From Nymphalis io (Eukaryota; Arthropoda; Insecta; Lepidoptera; Nymphalidae), in contig NC_065894.1 of assembly GCF_905147045.1 (NCBI RefSeq), forward strand, positions 13,863,501 through 13,927,500: a DNA stretch of 64,000 nucleotides. The letters are read 5' to 3'. The notes under the pieces were generated by a model. That model searched no databases. It was not told the DNA's origin and saw only the letters and a list, made by a program, of their open reading frames with translations. The first letter of the stretch is position 1. The number at the start of each line of letters is the position of its first letter. A program made the translations under genes and the position numbers. This document shows, one piece after another, positions 9,922-21,416 of the stretch.

Positions 9922-11541
9922 TCATGAAGCAAGATAGTGCTCTTTTATCATTTTTTTAAAAGAAGTAATAGTTGGTGCACGTCTTGCTTCTAGTGGAAGA
10001 GAGTTCCAAAGACGAATTGAATGGACTGTAAATGAGTCACTATAAAAAGATGTTGTATGAGGTGGTATTTTTAAAATCAAATTCTCTTCAGAACGAAGAT
10101 TATGGCTATGTGAAGAACTAAGAAATTGAAAACGTTCTTTTAGATATGAAGGAGAAGACGGATTGAACAGAATACAGTACAGAAGTTGAAGGATGTGAGT
10201 ATTCCTGCGAAGCCGGATTGGGAGCCACTTGAGCTTTTTACGAAATTCAGAAACGTGATCATATTTACGAAGACCAAATATGAATCGGATGCAAAGATTT
10301 TGGAGACGCTCAAGTTTATTAAGTTGCTCCTCTTTTAGATCAAGATAACATGCGTCAGCATAATCGAGAATTGGTAGTAGGAGTGACTGTGCTAACATAA
10401 TTTTGGTAGGGATGGGTAGAAAGTTGCGTAACCTTCGAAGGGAGCCAAAGGCTGCAAAAATTTTTTTACTAACCTCACTTATCTGTGGTTCCCAAGACAG
10501 GTGCTGGTCAAAGGAAATTCCCAAATTCCTAGCTGTAACACTGAACGGTATGTTAACACCGTTAAAGTGTACAACCGGGAGATCCGAAAAAGATATACGA
10601 GAAATTAATTTTGAACTACCAATAATCAGCACCTGTGTTTTATTTGGGTTTACTCGTAATCCAAATGCAGTAGACCACTTAGAAATATTTAATAAATCAT
10701 TATTAACTAAATGTATAGTTTCAGGAAGGTTCGCAATTTTACTTTGTGAATAGATCTGAAGATCATCTGCATACAGGTGATAGAGAGAAGATATATGAGA
10801 AGTGATGGTACTTATAAAGACCGAAAACAAGAGGGGAGACAACACGCCACCTTGTGGAACGCCAGCAGTTATAGGAGCCCATTCTGAGAAAGAATCTTGA
10901 ACTCTTATCCGTTGCCGGCGCCCATACAAGTAAGAATGAAACCAGTCAATTACTTTAGCAGATATGTTAAGAGAACACAAAATAGCAAGAAGAATATCAA
11001 AGTCTACAGTGTTGAAAGCATTACTAAAATCTAATAATGTCAACACAGTAACCTGTTGATTATCCATTCCTAATCTAATGTCATCAGTTATTTTGATCAG
11101 AGCCGTAGTCGTACTATGACCAGGACGAAAGCCAGATTGTAAAGGATTCAATAGGACATTTTTTGAAAGGTATTGGTTTAATTGATTGTGAATAAGGCGC
11201 TCAAGTACTTTAGACAGGAAAGGGAGAATGGATATAGGACGATAATCAGTGTAAGATGAAGGATTTGTTTTTTTGGGGAGGGGGATGACTTGTGCGTCTT
11301 TCCAGGATTCAGGGAATTCACAAAGGATAATGGATTGGTTTAAAATATGTGTGACTACAGGAATTATGATATCTAGGATTGGGAGGATCATCTTACGACT
11401 AATGCAATCCGAACCAATAGCATCAGAATTTATTGCTAAAATGTTCTTCTTAACATCACTATCAGTAAATTGACTAAAGAAAAAAGGAGAATTTTCAGAA
11501 GTTGATTTAGCAGAAATTTCTTTTAAAGTATTAGACTTCAC
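9922..11541 (-). CDS. LINE ORF2, reverse transcriptase half
   Basis: About 539 residues. Motifs in order: PLPKK and YRPISILPFLSKVLERL (finger and palm entry), LQSGFRPGHSTTTAL, LLDFSNAFNTVD (motif A with its catalytic Asp), GVPQGGVLSPLLF (motif B), YADD (motif C, both catalytic Asp present) and LRVNPNKTQ. A C-terminal domain has YADACY and the LERLQNLCIRFIFG-type stretch. It makes cDNA by target-primed reverse transcription. The frame is uninterrupted and continues, across the nested insertion, with the endonuclease half upstream. This is the least damaged polymerase in the window. Confidence 0.9.
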   Translation of the reverse strand: MKSNTLKEISAKSTSENSPFFFSQFTDSDVKKNILAINSDAIGSDCISRKMILPILDIIIPVVTHILNQSIILCEFPESWKDAQVIPLPKKTNPSSYTDYRPISILPFLSKVLERLIHNQLNQYLSKNVLLNPLQSGFRPGHSTTTALIKITDDIRLGMDNQQVTVLTLLDFSNAFNTVDFDILLAILCSLNISAKVIDWFHSYLYGRRQRIRVQDSFSEWAPITAGVPQGGVLSPLLFSVFISTITSHISSLYHLYADDLQIYSQSKIANLPETIHLVNNDLLNISKWSTAFGLRVNPNKTQVLIIGSSKLISRISFSDLPVVHFNGVNIPFSVTARNLGISFDQHLSWEPQISEVSKKIFAAFGSLRRLRNFLPIPTKIMLAQSLLLPILDYADACYLDLKEEQLNKLERLQNLCIRFIFGLRKYDHVSEFRKKLKWLPIRLRRNTHILQLLYCILFNPSSPSYLKERFQFLSSSHSHNLRSEENLILKIPPHTTSFYSDSFTVHSIRLWNSLPLEARRAPTITSFKKMIKEHYLAS

Positions 11542-11572
11542 AGCAGTGTCGAAAGTTTGAGAGGACGAAAAA

Positions 11573-11897
11573 TGATTATTTAATTCATTTTTTTTTTTTT
11601 TTTTATAGAATAGGAAGGCGGACGAGCATATGGGCCACCTGATGGTAAGTGGTCACCAAACGCCCTTAGACATTAGCATTGTAAGAAATGTTAACCATTG
11701 CTTACATCACCAATGCGCCACCAACCTTGGGAACTAAGATTTTATGTCCCTTGTGCCTGTAATTACACTGGCTCACTCACCCTTCAAACCGGAACACAAC
11801 AATATCAAGTATTGCTGTTTTGCGGTAGAATATCTGATGAGTGGGTGGTACCTACCCAGACGAGCTTGCACAAAGCCCTACCACCAGTATACCACCA
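11573..11897 (-). mobile_element. Retroelement tail nested in LINE ORF2
   Basis: A T-run of nearly 20 bases (11584-11602) followed by the common tail sequence (tatgggccacctgatgg to accaccagta), same family as 474-749. It is flanked by atttaa on both sides (near 11574 and 11901), a likely target-site duplication. Removing the insert and one flank copy leaves the LINE ORF2 codons in one continuous frame, which shows that it inserted after the LINE. Confidence 0.85.
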
Positions 11898-11902
11898 GTA
11901 TT

Positions 11903-13174
11903 TAAATTAATATTGTGAGTATTTATATTTTTAGATGATTTTCCAACTCCTAAGGACTTGAGAAATTTCCAGACTCTAGCTGACTCCTCTTCCTCAGCTA
12001 TAGATTTATGGATATGGCGTCGTTGACTATCTCTACATAGCATGTTGCAGCGATTGCGAACCTTCAGATACTTGTCGCGATTTGTGTCAGTCGGATTACA
12101 CCTATACTTAGCCTTGGCAATATTCTTTCTTACTTGGATCTTCTTTATTTCTGGGGTGAGCCAAGGTGCAGGAAGGTGTTTTAGCCGGACAGGACGAATT
12201 GGTGCATGTAAATCATACAGTTGAGTTAATAGGGAATTAAAAACTGTAACTTGCTCATTGACTGTATCAACATTTAAAATAACACTCCAATCAATGTTGG
12301 CAGCATCCTCCCGCAGACCATTCAAATCCATTCCACCAAAATTACGCTGCAGAAGAATTCTCGATTTTGCTTTGGGTGGTTTGATTTTATAGGAAAGATA
12401 AAGAAGATCATGATATGAAAAAGCAAGGGCGGAGCACTGCCCATGCTTTTCAACATGATCAACGGAAGAGACCAAAATTAAGTCGAGAAGAGAAGGGATA
12501 GATTTAGGGAAGGAATGAGTAGCAGATAGGGGTAGGATTTGTAAATCTGCACTATTCAGTACAGATTTCAACAGACTAGAGCGATGGTCATTTTTTAAGA
12601 GACATGTATTAAAATCTCCCATAAGAATGGTATGGGCATACAACGGTTTAAATTGCTCTAGAAGGATTTCAAATGATGAAAAGTAATCGACCGTGAGGTT
12701 AGGACTATAGTAAACACCTAATAACATCTTAATATGACCAAAGATAACCTCAATAAAAAGGTGTTCAGCCCCTTCAACGGACAGAGGTGTCGATTGACTT
12801 ATAATTGAAAATGGAATGTGAGAACGGAGATAGATCGCCACTCCACCACCTGCCCGACCTACACGGTCGTTACGGATCAAATGAAATCCAGGAAGAGAGT
12901 AGGAAGTAGAAGGTAAGCAGGGTTTAAGCCAGGACTCAGATACGAGGATAGCATGTATTTTATTGCAATCGAATGATGATAACATATCAGGATAATGTGC
13001 AGGAATACTCTGAGCATTAATATGGATAACATTAAAATATTTTAGACAGTCTGAGAATAAAGAATTTATAGTTTCACCGAGCGAAGGGATACTATGAAAG
13101 CTGTCATTACTGCTCAATCCATCAGAAGAAAAAGAAAGAAAAGTTTCGTCCAAATCGTCATTGTTTCTAGACAT
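11903..13174 (-). CDS. LINE ORF2, endonuclease half
   Basis: An apurinic-type endonuclease domain. HINAQS near residue 52 and SESWLKP near 80 are early catalytic-core motifs. GGGVAIYL, GVYYSP, MGDFN near residue 190 and an SYHD-type final catalytic motif follow. It nicks the target DNA to prime reverse transcription. The frame starts at an ATG (13174) and remains open up to the nested insertion. The region after the nuclease (about 300-430) links to the polymerase half at 9922-11541. Confidence 0.88.
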
Positions 13175-13918
13175 TTTTAAATTAAATATTCAGCAAATAA
13201 AATAAGTAAAAATATAAAGATAAATATATAAAATATATATGTAAAATAATAATAATATATATTAATTCTATAATTACAAAATAAAAATAGGTAAATGAAT
13301 AATTATACGTTAATTAATTTCATATGAACACTCACCCGCCAATTGCCTAGGAATAATCACTTAAACACAAACATAACAAAATAGAAACAATAATAACATT
13401 AAAAACTAACATTAACAAAAAAAAAAAAAAATCAGATATTTATCAGGCTGCCATAACAACAATTTTTACTAAAAAGGAATATTATTATATTATATCTATA
13501 TTTATCTATATCGAATATGAAAATGAAGTAGAGACGATCTTTATAAATGTCTAGTATAGAACTAAAAAACTAACCATCCAAAGCAAGAAAACTATGGCGC
13601 CTGATTGACAAACGTCAGAATGACGTTAACTTTTAACTAAATAGATTCGTAAATAGTTTTACACAACACAAAAATTAAATCGAAAGCAGGTAGACAGAGA
13701 AATAATTTTAAAATTATAGAAAAACAAACAATAATAAGAAGAAAGATAAATATAAAATAACTATTTCTTAACTACGCGCTTTGACCTCTGCAATACAACT
13801 TTATCGCTAGTGTTTGCGATGGGAATTTTTTGGACTGGGGACTTACAAGTTGAAATCGAGTCAAGATCAGATAAACATTCGGCACGACGTCTAGATCCAT
13901 CTGGGGCGATAATGTGTA

Positions 13919-14143
13919 TCAAACCGTCTCGTGTCCATGATCCATTTCCCTGGCGAGAAACTCAATTTGTCGCTGAAGTCCACTTAGTGCAGTGAGAACA
14001 AAAGACTTAAAAGAATTGAACTCCGATGAAAGAGAAGGCACAGTCGCAGGTGTTGTTGTCCTCTGTAAGTCTTGCTGGAATTCATTCATACGGCTGTTGA
14101 ATAAGTCGGTCATTGCAGCCAGAGACTCCTTGATAGATTCCAT
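13919..14143 (-). pseudogene. LINE ORF1 remnant (coiled-coil start)
   Basis: A 74-codon frame starting at MESIKESLAAMTDLFN, with heptad-like hydrophobic spacing that fits the coiled coil of LINE ORF1 RNA-binding proteins. It stops at 13919. Basic, Ser/Thr-rich codons continue in another frame to about 13770 (including SRRRAEC), so the ORF1 end looks frameshifted or truncated. It lies directly upstream of ORF2 on the same strand. Confidence 0.55.
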
Positions 14144-14150
14144 TGTTGTT

Positions 14151-14944
14151 GTGTAGTTTTAAAGTGACAAATAGTTCAAGTGATAAGTAATTTTAAAGAG
14201 GATTCACTATCTGGTGGGTAGAGTAGGTCACATACACATAATATATTATAAATTAACTTGTTTTAAATAAATATTTATACTATAAAAATAAAAAAATCTT
14301 TAAGAGCTTTTAAAAGTGGTGTTGCTTGTTTTTTTACTCCTACCCTTTTTATGTTAATGTCAAATATGTAGATAGTTATAATAGGTATGTCCTAATAATA
14401 TTTAGGTTAGGTTAGGTTACCTTTTTATTCGAATCACCAATATTGCCAAAAACTTTTACAGATATTCAAACAAGAGTTTCTATTCATCATATATATCGCG
14501 TTGTATTGAAATTCTTAAACGAAACAAAACAAAAAAGAGATTAATTTATTGCATTTTACTAGTAACTTTTTAAGCCCTGTACCTAAATTACAGTTCTCAC
14601 AAAGGATGTCTCCGTCCAAGGGATTACGATGATTTAAGTGTACTCATTGTTTTATAACATTTAAAAATATTTATGTTTGTCAAAGACTCAGCGAAGGGTT
14701 ATATTATGCACAAAAAGAACTGACCTACTTGCAGTCTAAACATTAATCAAGATTATTTTACTTTCATTAATATTATATATCTATCATTTTCATAATTATT
14801 TTTTTACTACACTCTCCCTCGGCTTCGTCTTCGTGAAACTCACAGTTTGTGACTATAAGAGTACATACATACCTATATACTGAAATATTATTATTATTCA
14901 AATAAAACATAGCCTATGCTACTTCTGGATAAAGTAAATTTCTA
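14151..14944. other. AT-rich stretch with no gene seen
   Basis: Contains the probable 5' end of the LINE, which I cannot place exactly, then AT-rich sequence without a recognisable exon or repeat. Confidence 0.45.
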
Positions 14945-15243
14945 GTAACAGCCTGTGAATGTCCTGCGCTGGCCTAAGGGCTCCTCTCCTTTTTCGAGGA
15001 GAAGGTTTGGAGCCTTTTCCACCAACCTCCAGTATGGGTTGGTGGAATACACATGTAGCAGAATTTCCGTGAAATTAGACACATACAGGTTTCCTCGCAA
15101 TGATGTCCTTCGCCGTCAAGCACGAGATGAATTATAAACGCAAATTAAGCACATGAAAATTCAGTGTTGCTTGCCCGGGTTTAAATGAACCCACGATCAT
15201 CGGTTAAGATTCAAGCGTTCAAACCACTGGGCCATCTCGGCTT
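14945..15243 (-). mobile_element. tRNA-derived SINE, near full length
   Basis: On the - strand the element starts with a tRNA-like head: gatggcccagtggtttgaa (A box) and, about 45 bases on, gttcatttaaacccggg, a damaged B box with a small insertion. The body (ttcatgtgcttaatttg, ctacatgtgtattccacc) and the end with gcccagcg match the copy at 44206-44547. A recognised abundant lepidopteran SINE; not an active tRNA gene. Confidence 0.88.
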
Positions 15244-16684
15244 GTATTTCTAACGGTGAAGGAATTATTAGAAACGATTCAATAGTTTCAGTGTTTAGGT
15301 ATCGATTACAAACAAACAAATCTTTCCTATTTACGTCATTAGTATAAATTAATACAACATGTATTAAAAAAACATTTTTTATTTGTATATAATTTGAGCT
15401 ATAACTATATTGTCAGTTCAATTTAGGATTTAGAGTCAGCTCTGGAAAATAATACTTATTGGCATTATGTCGTATAAATTAAAAATGTCCGCCATTCTAT
15501 ACTATCTATCCACAAAATACTTCTTATATTATGATAGAACGAGACTGAAACTCGAAATTCAAAGTACAACAGATGTACACAAAAAAAACTGGATGAATAT
15601 TATAAAAATATGCGTGAAATTCATCGTCATCTACGGACCTAACTTTACTTGGGGTTTTTAAACAATAGTGAATCGAAAAAGTATTAAACGAAGAACGTAC
15701 AAATACCCAAAACGAAATACTAGAACATTCACAATACACCCGGAGCTTAAGATAAGGACAAAGACAGGCAAATATTTTCTTAGAACCGTCTAACGGTCAC
15801 TTTTGTTTGGACCAAATCTCTAAGGAATTACATAAGTTGAAAAATCAAACATGTTGCAAATGCTTCAAAAGTGTCATTTTTAATACCGTAAATTGTATTA
15901 CAAGTTTCGTACCTGTTCACTTCTCTTTCTAACAATACAATCTTTCTGTATTTAACAAAGCCATTTATGTTCAGATGATTTCAAGAAAAGAGGTACATAT
16001 TGATGATCACGTGGTATTTCGGACGCAGACTCGATGACGCCGTGACTAATTCATAAATTACTCCAATTCTCGAATGAAATTACACATGCCCGTTTTTTAT
16101 ATTCAGAAAACAGTTTGTTTTGCTTACGGATAGTAAGTGACTCGTTGAAACATTCGTGTCATATTCGTACATTGAACATATCATCCGTTAGGTATCCGTA
16201 GCCTTCTTTCTGATCAAGGCGAGGAAATTGTAGCTTTTGAATGATTGATGTTGTAGACGAGACTACAACTCTCCTAAAGGCAATTGGAGACTAACATTGC
16301 CTAATCGTCTGCAGGGTCAGAACCCTGAATGAAATATTCCGCCTTATTGAAATTTTTTTTTTTGGATATACAGAATATTTTAAAAGTCAATTCTTATATT
16401 GTAATCTAGGCGCCGTTATTCTCTATTCGCAATCACACATATAACAGTTATCCTTGCAGCAAGGGAGAGATCGATATTACATAACAACGTAAGGGTGGAT
16501 GGGGTCGCACCCTCGCTCATTATGCGCCGCCCATGAACCCTCGCCTGCGCAAGTTAATAAGAGTGGGGTGAATGTATATTGAGACGGTAAAGATGTGGCT
16601 GTGGAGTTTAATATATATAAATAGACATACTTTCTGATATAATCTTTTTCTACGCGAAAACTTGAGGTTATATGATATTTATAG
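15244..16684. other. AT-rich stretch with no gene seen
   Basis: Several short open frames occur on both strands, but none has a recognisable domain, good splice context or a duplicate to compare. Nothing else is supported. Confidence 0.45.
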
Positions 16685-16880
16685 GAAGACATGCAGGAAA
16701 AAACACCACCTGATGATAAGTGGTCACCACCATAGAAACTGGCACTGCAACCAACCACGTATCTAAAATTTAAGTTTCTTGTGCGTGCAATTCCACTAGC
16801 TCACTCACCTATCAAAACAATAAGCAATACAAATTATTGCTGCCTGTTGCTAAAATAATTGATGTGTGAGTATGTACCAA
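16685..16880 (-). mobile_element. Diverged copy of the LINE tail repeat
   Basis: Contains caccacctgatgataagtgg, a ctagctcactcacc stretch and a gatgtgtgagtatgtacc stretch in the same order as the better copies at 474-749 and 11602-11897. Many substitutions and indels make it an old copy. Confidence 0.6.
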
Positions 16881-18561
16881 GACAGGTTTGTTCAATGCCA
16901 TCAAGAAATATCCCAAAAAAAATTCTAAGATATCAATAACACAACAAAGATTATATATATTTTTTAATACTTATTGCACAACATAAATTCACATAAGAGT
17001 ATAAAAACATATTTTCTTAAATAGATTACTTAAATATTTAAGTTAATGAAAATAATAATTAACTTAGTAATCGAAATAAAAAAGTGTATTTACTAAGAAA
17101 ATTATATGCCAACATGTATACTTAATGCCGAAATAGAACTGTACCTATATATACCTATTCCTGATACAAAAGCTACATATAAAATGACTTTTTCGACTTT
17201 TCCTCAGGTGCTTTCCCGTATCATCTTTCATTGAAATTTTAGTTATTTCGATAATAAGACGTTTTATAATATATACAGCTAAATTACCAATACATAATTA
17301 ACTAAAAGTTTGGTTATTATTTTTACTATGAACCAAGAATGCAAGAACCGCGATGAAGTTGAAGTTTAAGGACTCAATTCCAGACAAGCACCTCTAAGTT
17401 TTCATCTGCATAATTTGTGGTTTTATATCTTATAGGAAAATCAACCTCCAAACGACATTAGAGTAGCGTGGTGGAATAAGCCTCAATTGTATTCATTGGG
17501 AGAGGAGTAATTTGCCCAGCGCCACGACATTTCTGGGCTCTTACTTTTATATACAAGTATTGAAAAGCATATCGGATCCTAAACAAGCTGCAGATTAAAC
17601 AATCCTTCCTCCCCGCGTCACAAATACTTGATCTATGGTAACTTTTTTTTATTTCGCGCACGCGCACGACAAGCTGCGACCGCAATCTAAACAATCTCCA
17701 CGTGACAATCTCGACGTGTTTGACTCACCGGTAGCCACGTGTGCACGTGCCTTATATTATTTTAGGTTTAATTTTAAACGTTTATAAGTTGAGCATTGAG
17801 ATTGATTAAATTTTGAATCATTTGATAATATATACACCTAATAGGCAAATTCAATCTTAGATGGTATTCTCTTAATCGATTTAAGCCATGCTTAAAAATG
17901 AATCGCCGTCTGCTGCTAACCTCCAGACTCCGGGCTGAGAACTTCTCGAAAGGAAACCCGATTTTTTTTTTATTCACCCTAACCGATTTGTATTGGAGCC
18001 CCGGAACTCAAGGTCAGCGAGCTAAATAAAATAAAAATAAAGCCGTTAGCGAAAATATTTTTAAACAAACAAGTCAACATACTAATGAAGACGCCACGCG
18101 TTATCGTAGTCCTATGATAATAAAAGTAATCGTTTTTAATTTATACTAAAGTAATTAACTAATGAGGACAAACATTAATTCCTTGTGACTACGTGCGTGA
18201 ACTCGTATATTCCATTTTATCCCGTAAATTGGGTATATATCGGTTAAGTACAAACTTATGTATTGCTTCCAGACTATTTCTGTGTCAAATTACATTATCA
18301 TCGGACAAATTTCGTATTTATGTTATGAGTTTGACTAGCACTACAGATCATGACTTCGCACTCGAAAAGTTAAATATACCTCACCTATTAGTGTGTTTTA
18401 TAATCCTATAAATACATAGCTAAGACCATATTTAGGTACTTGTCTTGCAGTGTTAAGGATTGATAGTTTGAATGGGTCAAGTGTATCAAATTGATTGCCG
18501 GATTTTAGGACCCACAATAATCTACTTCAGATTTAAAATCAGCACTACCATTCTATAGAGA

Positions 18562-18565
<4 letters not shown>
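16881..18565. other. AT-rich stretch with no gene seen
   Basis: No exon supported. A few bases near 17465-17510 (agcgtggtggaataagcc) resemble the SINE body, so an eroded SINE is possible there. Confidence 0.4.

Positions 18566-18626
<61 letters not shown>
18566..18626. repeat. AT dinucleotide microsatellite
   Basis: An uninterrupted run of alternating A and T, about 60 bases. Length in the assembly may be unreliable. Confidence 0.95.
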
Positions 18627-18628
<2 letters not shown>

Positions 18629-18694
18629 ATTCTATATATTTATATCGATTCAAAATAAAGCGCAAGAAGGAAGTAATATTACTTTCATTTTTGT

Positions 18695-18746
18695 AAAAAT
18701 ATTACTTTCTATTTAGTACATGTACTAAATAGGAAGTAATATTTTT
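18695..18746. repeat. 52-bp near-perfect palindrome without spacer
   Basis: The centre lies between 18720 and 18721 (gtaca and tgtac). Arms of 26 bases match outward with one mismatch (18708 against 18733). A second smaller palindrome, aagtaatattactt, lies just upstream near 18670-18684 and shares the arm sequence. Confidence 0.85.
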
Positions 18747-19255
18747 TATATATCGTGAACGTTTTCCTCCCGCATTTGAGGGGTGGGGCATTGTTAGATA
18801 CGCTCCCTTACTGTACCGCTTACAACGTGTATGCAATTTCACGACGATCGATTATGTAATTAAGAAATGAAATCGTAAAAAACAATAAACTTTGCTTTTA
18901 TAATATCAGTTAGGTTATTAAAACTTAAGATGGCAACAAAACATACCTACGCCTACTATTGTATAGGCGCGGCTTGCGCTCACGCACGCTATAATTCAGC
19001 GACCAATGAAAACGAGCGATCAATTGATGTATTTTAATCTGTAACCACACACGACCGCGGCTCGTGTCATTCGATATGATGACGTAGTTTATTGAATAAC
19101 GTCTGAGAATCATGAATTAATACAAATACTTTTATATAATTATGTCTGTCTAGTGATTAATGACAATTGAACGGATGACATCCGATTGATATGTGCATAG
19201 ACAGACAGATTATATCACTTGAAAATAATGCTTTTGAGTCTACTAGTTTTTTTTG

Positions 19256-19352
19256 AATCGATATGGCCCAGTGGTTAGAACTAATCTTAACCGGTAATCT
19301 GCTCTATGTGCACCCACCAACGAGCATCGAAGCAACGTGGTGGAACAAGTCT
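19256..19352 (+). mobile_element. SINE head and body fragment
   Basis: Begins atatggcccagtggttaga, the tRNA-like A box of the SINE, in the + orientation. It then runs through eroded B-box sequence to gcaacgtggtggaacaag. The rest is missing. Confidence 0.65.
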
Positions 19353-19839
19353 TTTTTTAGGCGGGTAACTCTTTAATAAAACAATTAGAACCAATTTAAT
19401 ATAATACTTATACATATACATTGATTAAAAAAACCGCGTAATTTATTTATATATTATTATATATATGTATCAAACTTTCACATAAAAAATCAAAAATCAA
19501 ACCTTCTCAACTAAATTTCGGTGATAAAAGTATGTGTGAGAAGTGAACTATAAGAACGTAACATAAATGTTATATTTTTAAATACATAATTAGATAAGCA
19601 TCTTTCAACCCGTCTGTGTTAGACAGTAACTTTCTGTCAAACACAGGACTTAAGTACCTAACTTAACAATTGCTAGGTAAAGACTCGACTTAAATAATTA
19701 ATTAAGGAGAGAAGGTTTGGAACTCACTTAAACATTACATACAGAAACGTTGCTCTTATACTATATTGAAATTTAATTCATATCGCATCCAAAGAAGCTT
19801 TACTTAAAGAACCATATAACAATAAATGTATTATTATTA

Positions 19840-20765
19840 GGTCCTTACATATGAAATTGGCGTTTTGTACGGGAGGAATATAAAGTCATTTTTTTTTTTT
19901 GTAAAATATATTTAATTAATCAAAATACCGTTGCTATCCATACACTTTTGCCATCTCATAGATCCTTTTACTAAAAAACACCATGGGGGCGAGAATCAAT
20001 AAACTCTTTGAAGGCGGTTTGGACCTCCGCATCGGAGTTGAATTTTTTTCCTTGTAAGAAGTTGTCCAAATTCCAGAAAAAATGGTAATCTGTTGGAGAC
20101 AGGCCCGGGGGGTACGGTGGATGTCGTAGACATTCTAATTGTAGCATTTAACTTAGTGATTGTTAATTGTACAGTGTGTGTCTTGCGTTGTCGTGAAGCA
20201 GCAGTGGCCTAGAGCGATTGACCAATCTCGGTTGTTTAGCTGCTAGTTCTTCCTTCATGGTTTGCAGTTGCTGACAATAGATATGCCGTAATAGTTTGGC
20301 CAGATTTTAAAAAGCTGTAGTGAACGACACCGGCGCTAGTCCACCAAACACTCACAAGTAACTTTTTCTGAGTCAATTTTCGTTTTGGGTAGGATTTGGC
20401 TGGGTTTCCAGGGTTCAGCCATAGCGACGAGCGCTTCCGATTATCGTACAGTATCTACTTTTCATCATAAGTAATGATTCGATTTAAAATCCCTTCATTA
20501 TTGTGTCGGTTGAGCAAAGTAACACAGCAGTCTACGCGTGTTTGCAAGTTCGATTCACTCAATTCATGAGGTACCCATCGTTCAAGTTTTTTTACTTTCC
20601 CGATTTGCTTGAAATGAATTAATACAGTTTTATCACTTACCCCGAAGACTGCAGCTATCTCTGAAGTGCTTTGTGATGGATCCGCTTCCACAATAGCCTT
20701 TAATTCTTCATTTTCAACTTTTGTCTCCGACCGTCCACGGGGTTAGTTCTGAAGGTCTTAATTTC
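19840..20765 (-). pseudogene. Truncated mariner transposon
   Basis: A left terminal repeat (gaaattggcgttttgtacgg) at 19855-19875, then the 3' part of a mariner transposase on the - strand: HTH-type GVSDKTVLIH, WVPHELSES, GILNRIITYDEK (first catalytic Asp), a damaged second-Asp region and a C-terminal PTDYHFF-type stretch. Stops and frameshifts interrupt it, including a stop in place of a Gln codon before PRGR. Homology ends near 20765, so the first half of the transposase and the other terminal repeat are missing. The same truncation is present at 52684-53604. Confidence 0.88.
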
Positions 20766-20766
20766 G

Positions 20767-21063
20767 TTATCGGTTATTGAAAATTTGAAAAAATGCATAT
20801 CGGAAGCTAAAGTTCAATAAATGACAATATTTAAAGTAATGCATCAACCCAAACAACTGGTTTTTCATGTTTTTGAATAATCTTTTGACCAATTGTATAT
20901 GCGTCTCACTTGAAACGTTTAAGGCATTATAACCCTTTCCTGTCACGGGATCAATGTAGGACCACCGTCGGTTTTTATTTATATAATTGCAAAATTTCGA
21001 CCGGAAGTTACGAGAAAGACGCGACAGTTGGTCCCCTGATGACGCTTCGATGACTTTTATCAA
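20767..21063 (-). other. 98-codon open frame beside the mariner fragment
   Basis: Contains RRWSYIDPVTGKGYN near the middle and reads like protein rather than noise, but I do not recognise it. It abuts the mariner breakpoint. The duplicate at 53611-53907 is also open, with at least four amino-acid changes. It may be a captured host exon or part of another transposon. Confidence 0.3.
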
Positions 21064-21416
21064 AGCACGCGCTAGACATCATTATCTGTTATGGGAACTC
21101 ACCATTAGGGCCTTTAAAAAAATTAAATAAGTTTAATTTGAAAGGGACTATTAAGCTTTATGCTTCCGAAAAAGAAAATTTAAATATAGAATAATATACT
21201 TTTTGAAATGATTACTATTCATTTAATTGCAGTAATTAAACCAAATTATAAAAAAAATATTTTTAAATACTCATTACTAATTTATTTTTGTTAATTTTCA
21301 CGAAGTAACACATTTAAATATACAAAAGTCATTTATAGAAAGTTCGTGACAAAACCGTATCCAGTGTATCTCTTCGAAGTTATTTCAAATTGAAATGCAT
21401 GGAATTTAAATCGTCT

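Larger units (their letters stand above)
9570..14150 (-). mobile_element. Non-LTR retrotransposon (CR1/Jockey-type LINE), nearly full length
   Basis: Reads from a remnant ORF1 (near 14143) through an endonuclease-reverse transcriptase ORF2 to a 3' UTR that ends in a run of aaat/taaa units near 9570-9590, typical of LINE tails with short tandem repeats. ORF2 is split by a later retroelement insertion at 11573-11897. Between ORF1 and ORF2 (13175-13800) is A-rich DNA. The clade is inferred from motif style (HINAQS in the endonuclease, AFNTVD and YADD in the polymerase) and is not certain. Confidence 0.85.
19471..21416. repeat. 1.9-kb repeat shared with 52321-54260
   Basis: Collinear and nearly identical to 52321-54260, from tttcacataaaaaatcaaa to ggaatttaaatcgtct. 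It contains a truncated mariner element and, left of it, anonymous sequence. Its right edge here is the exact point where the Jockey-like LINE tail begins. It is either part of the large duplication or a separate compound repeat. Confidence 0.88.

Noticed and set aside
10403..12224. + strand frames within the LINE ORF2 region
   Set aside because: Antisense of the endonuclease-polymerase frames, without recognisable domains.
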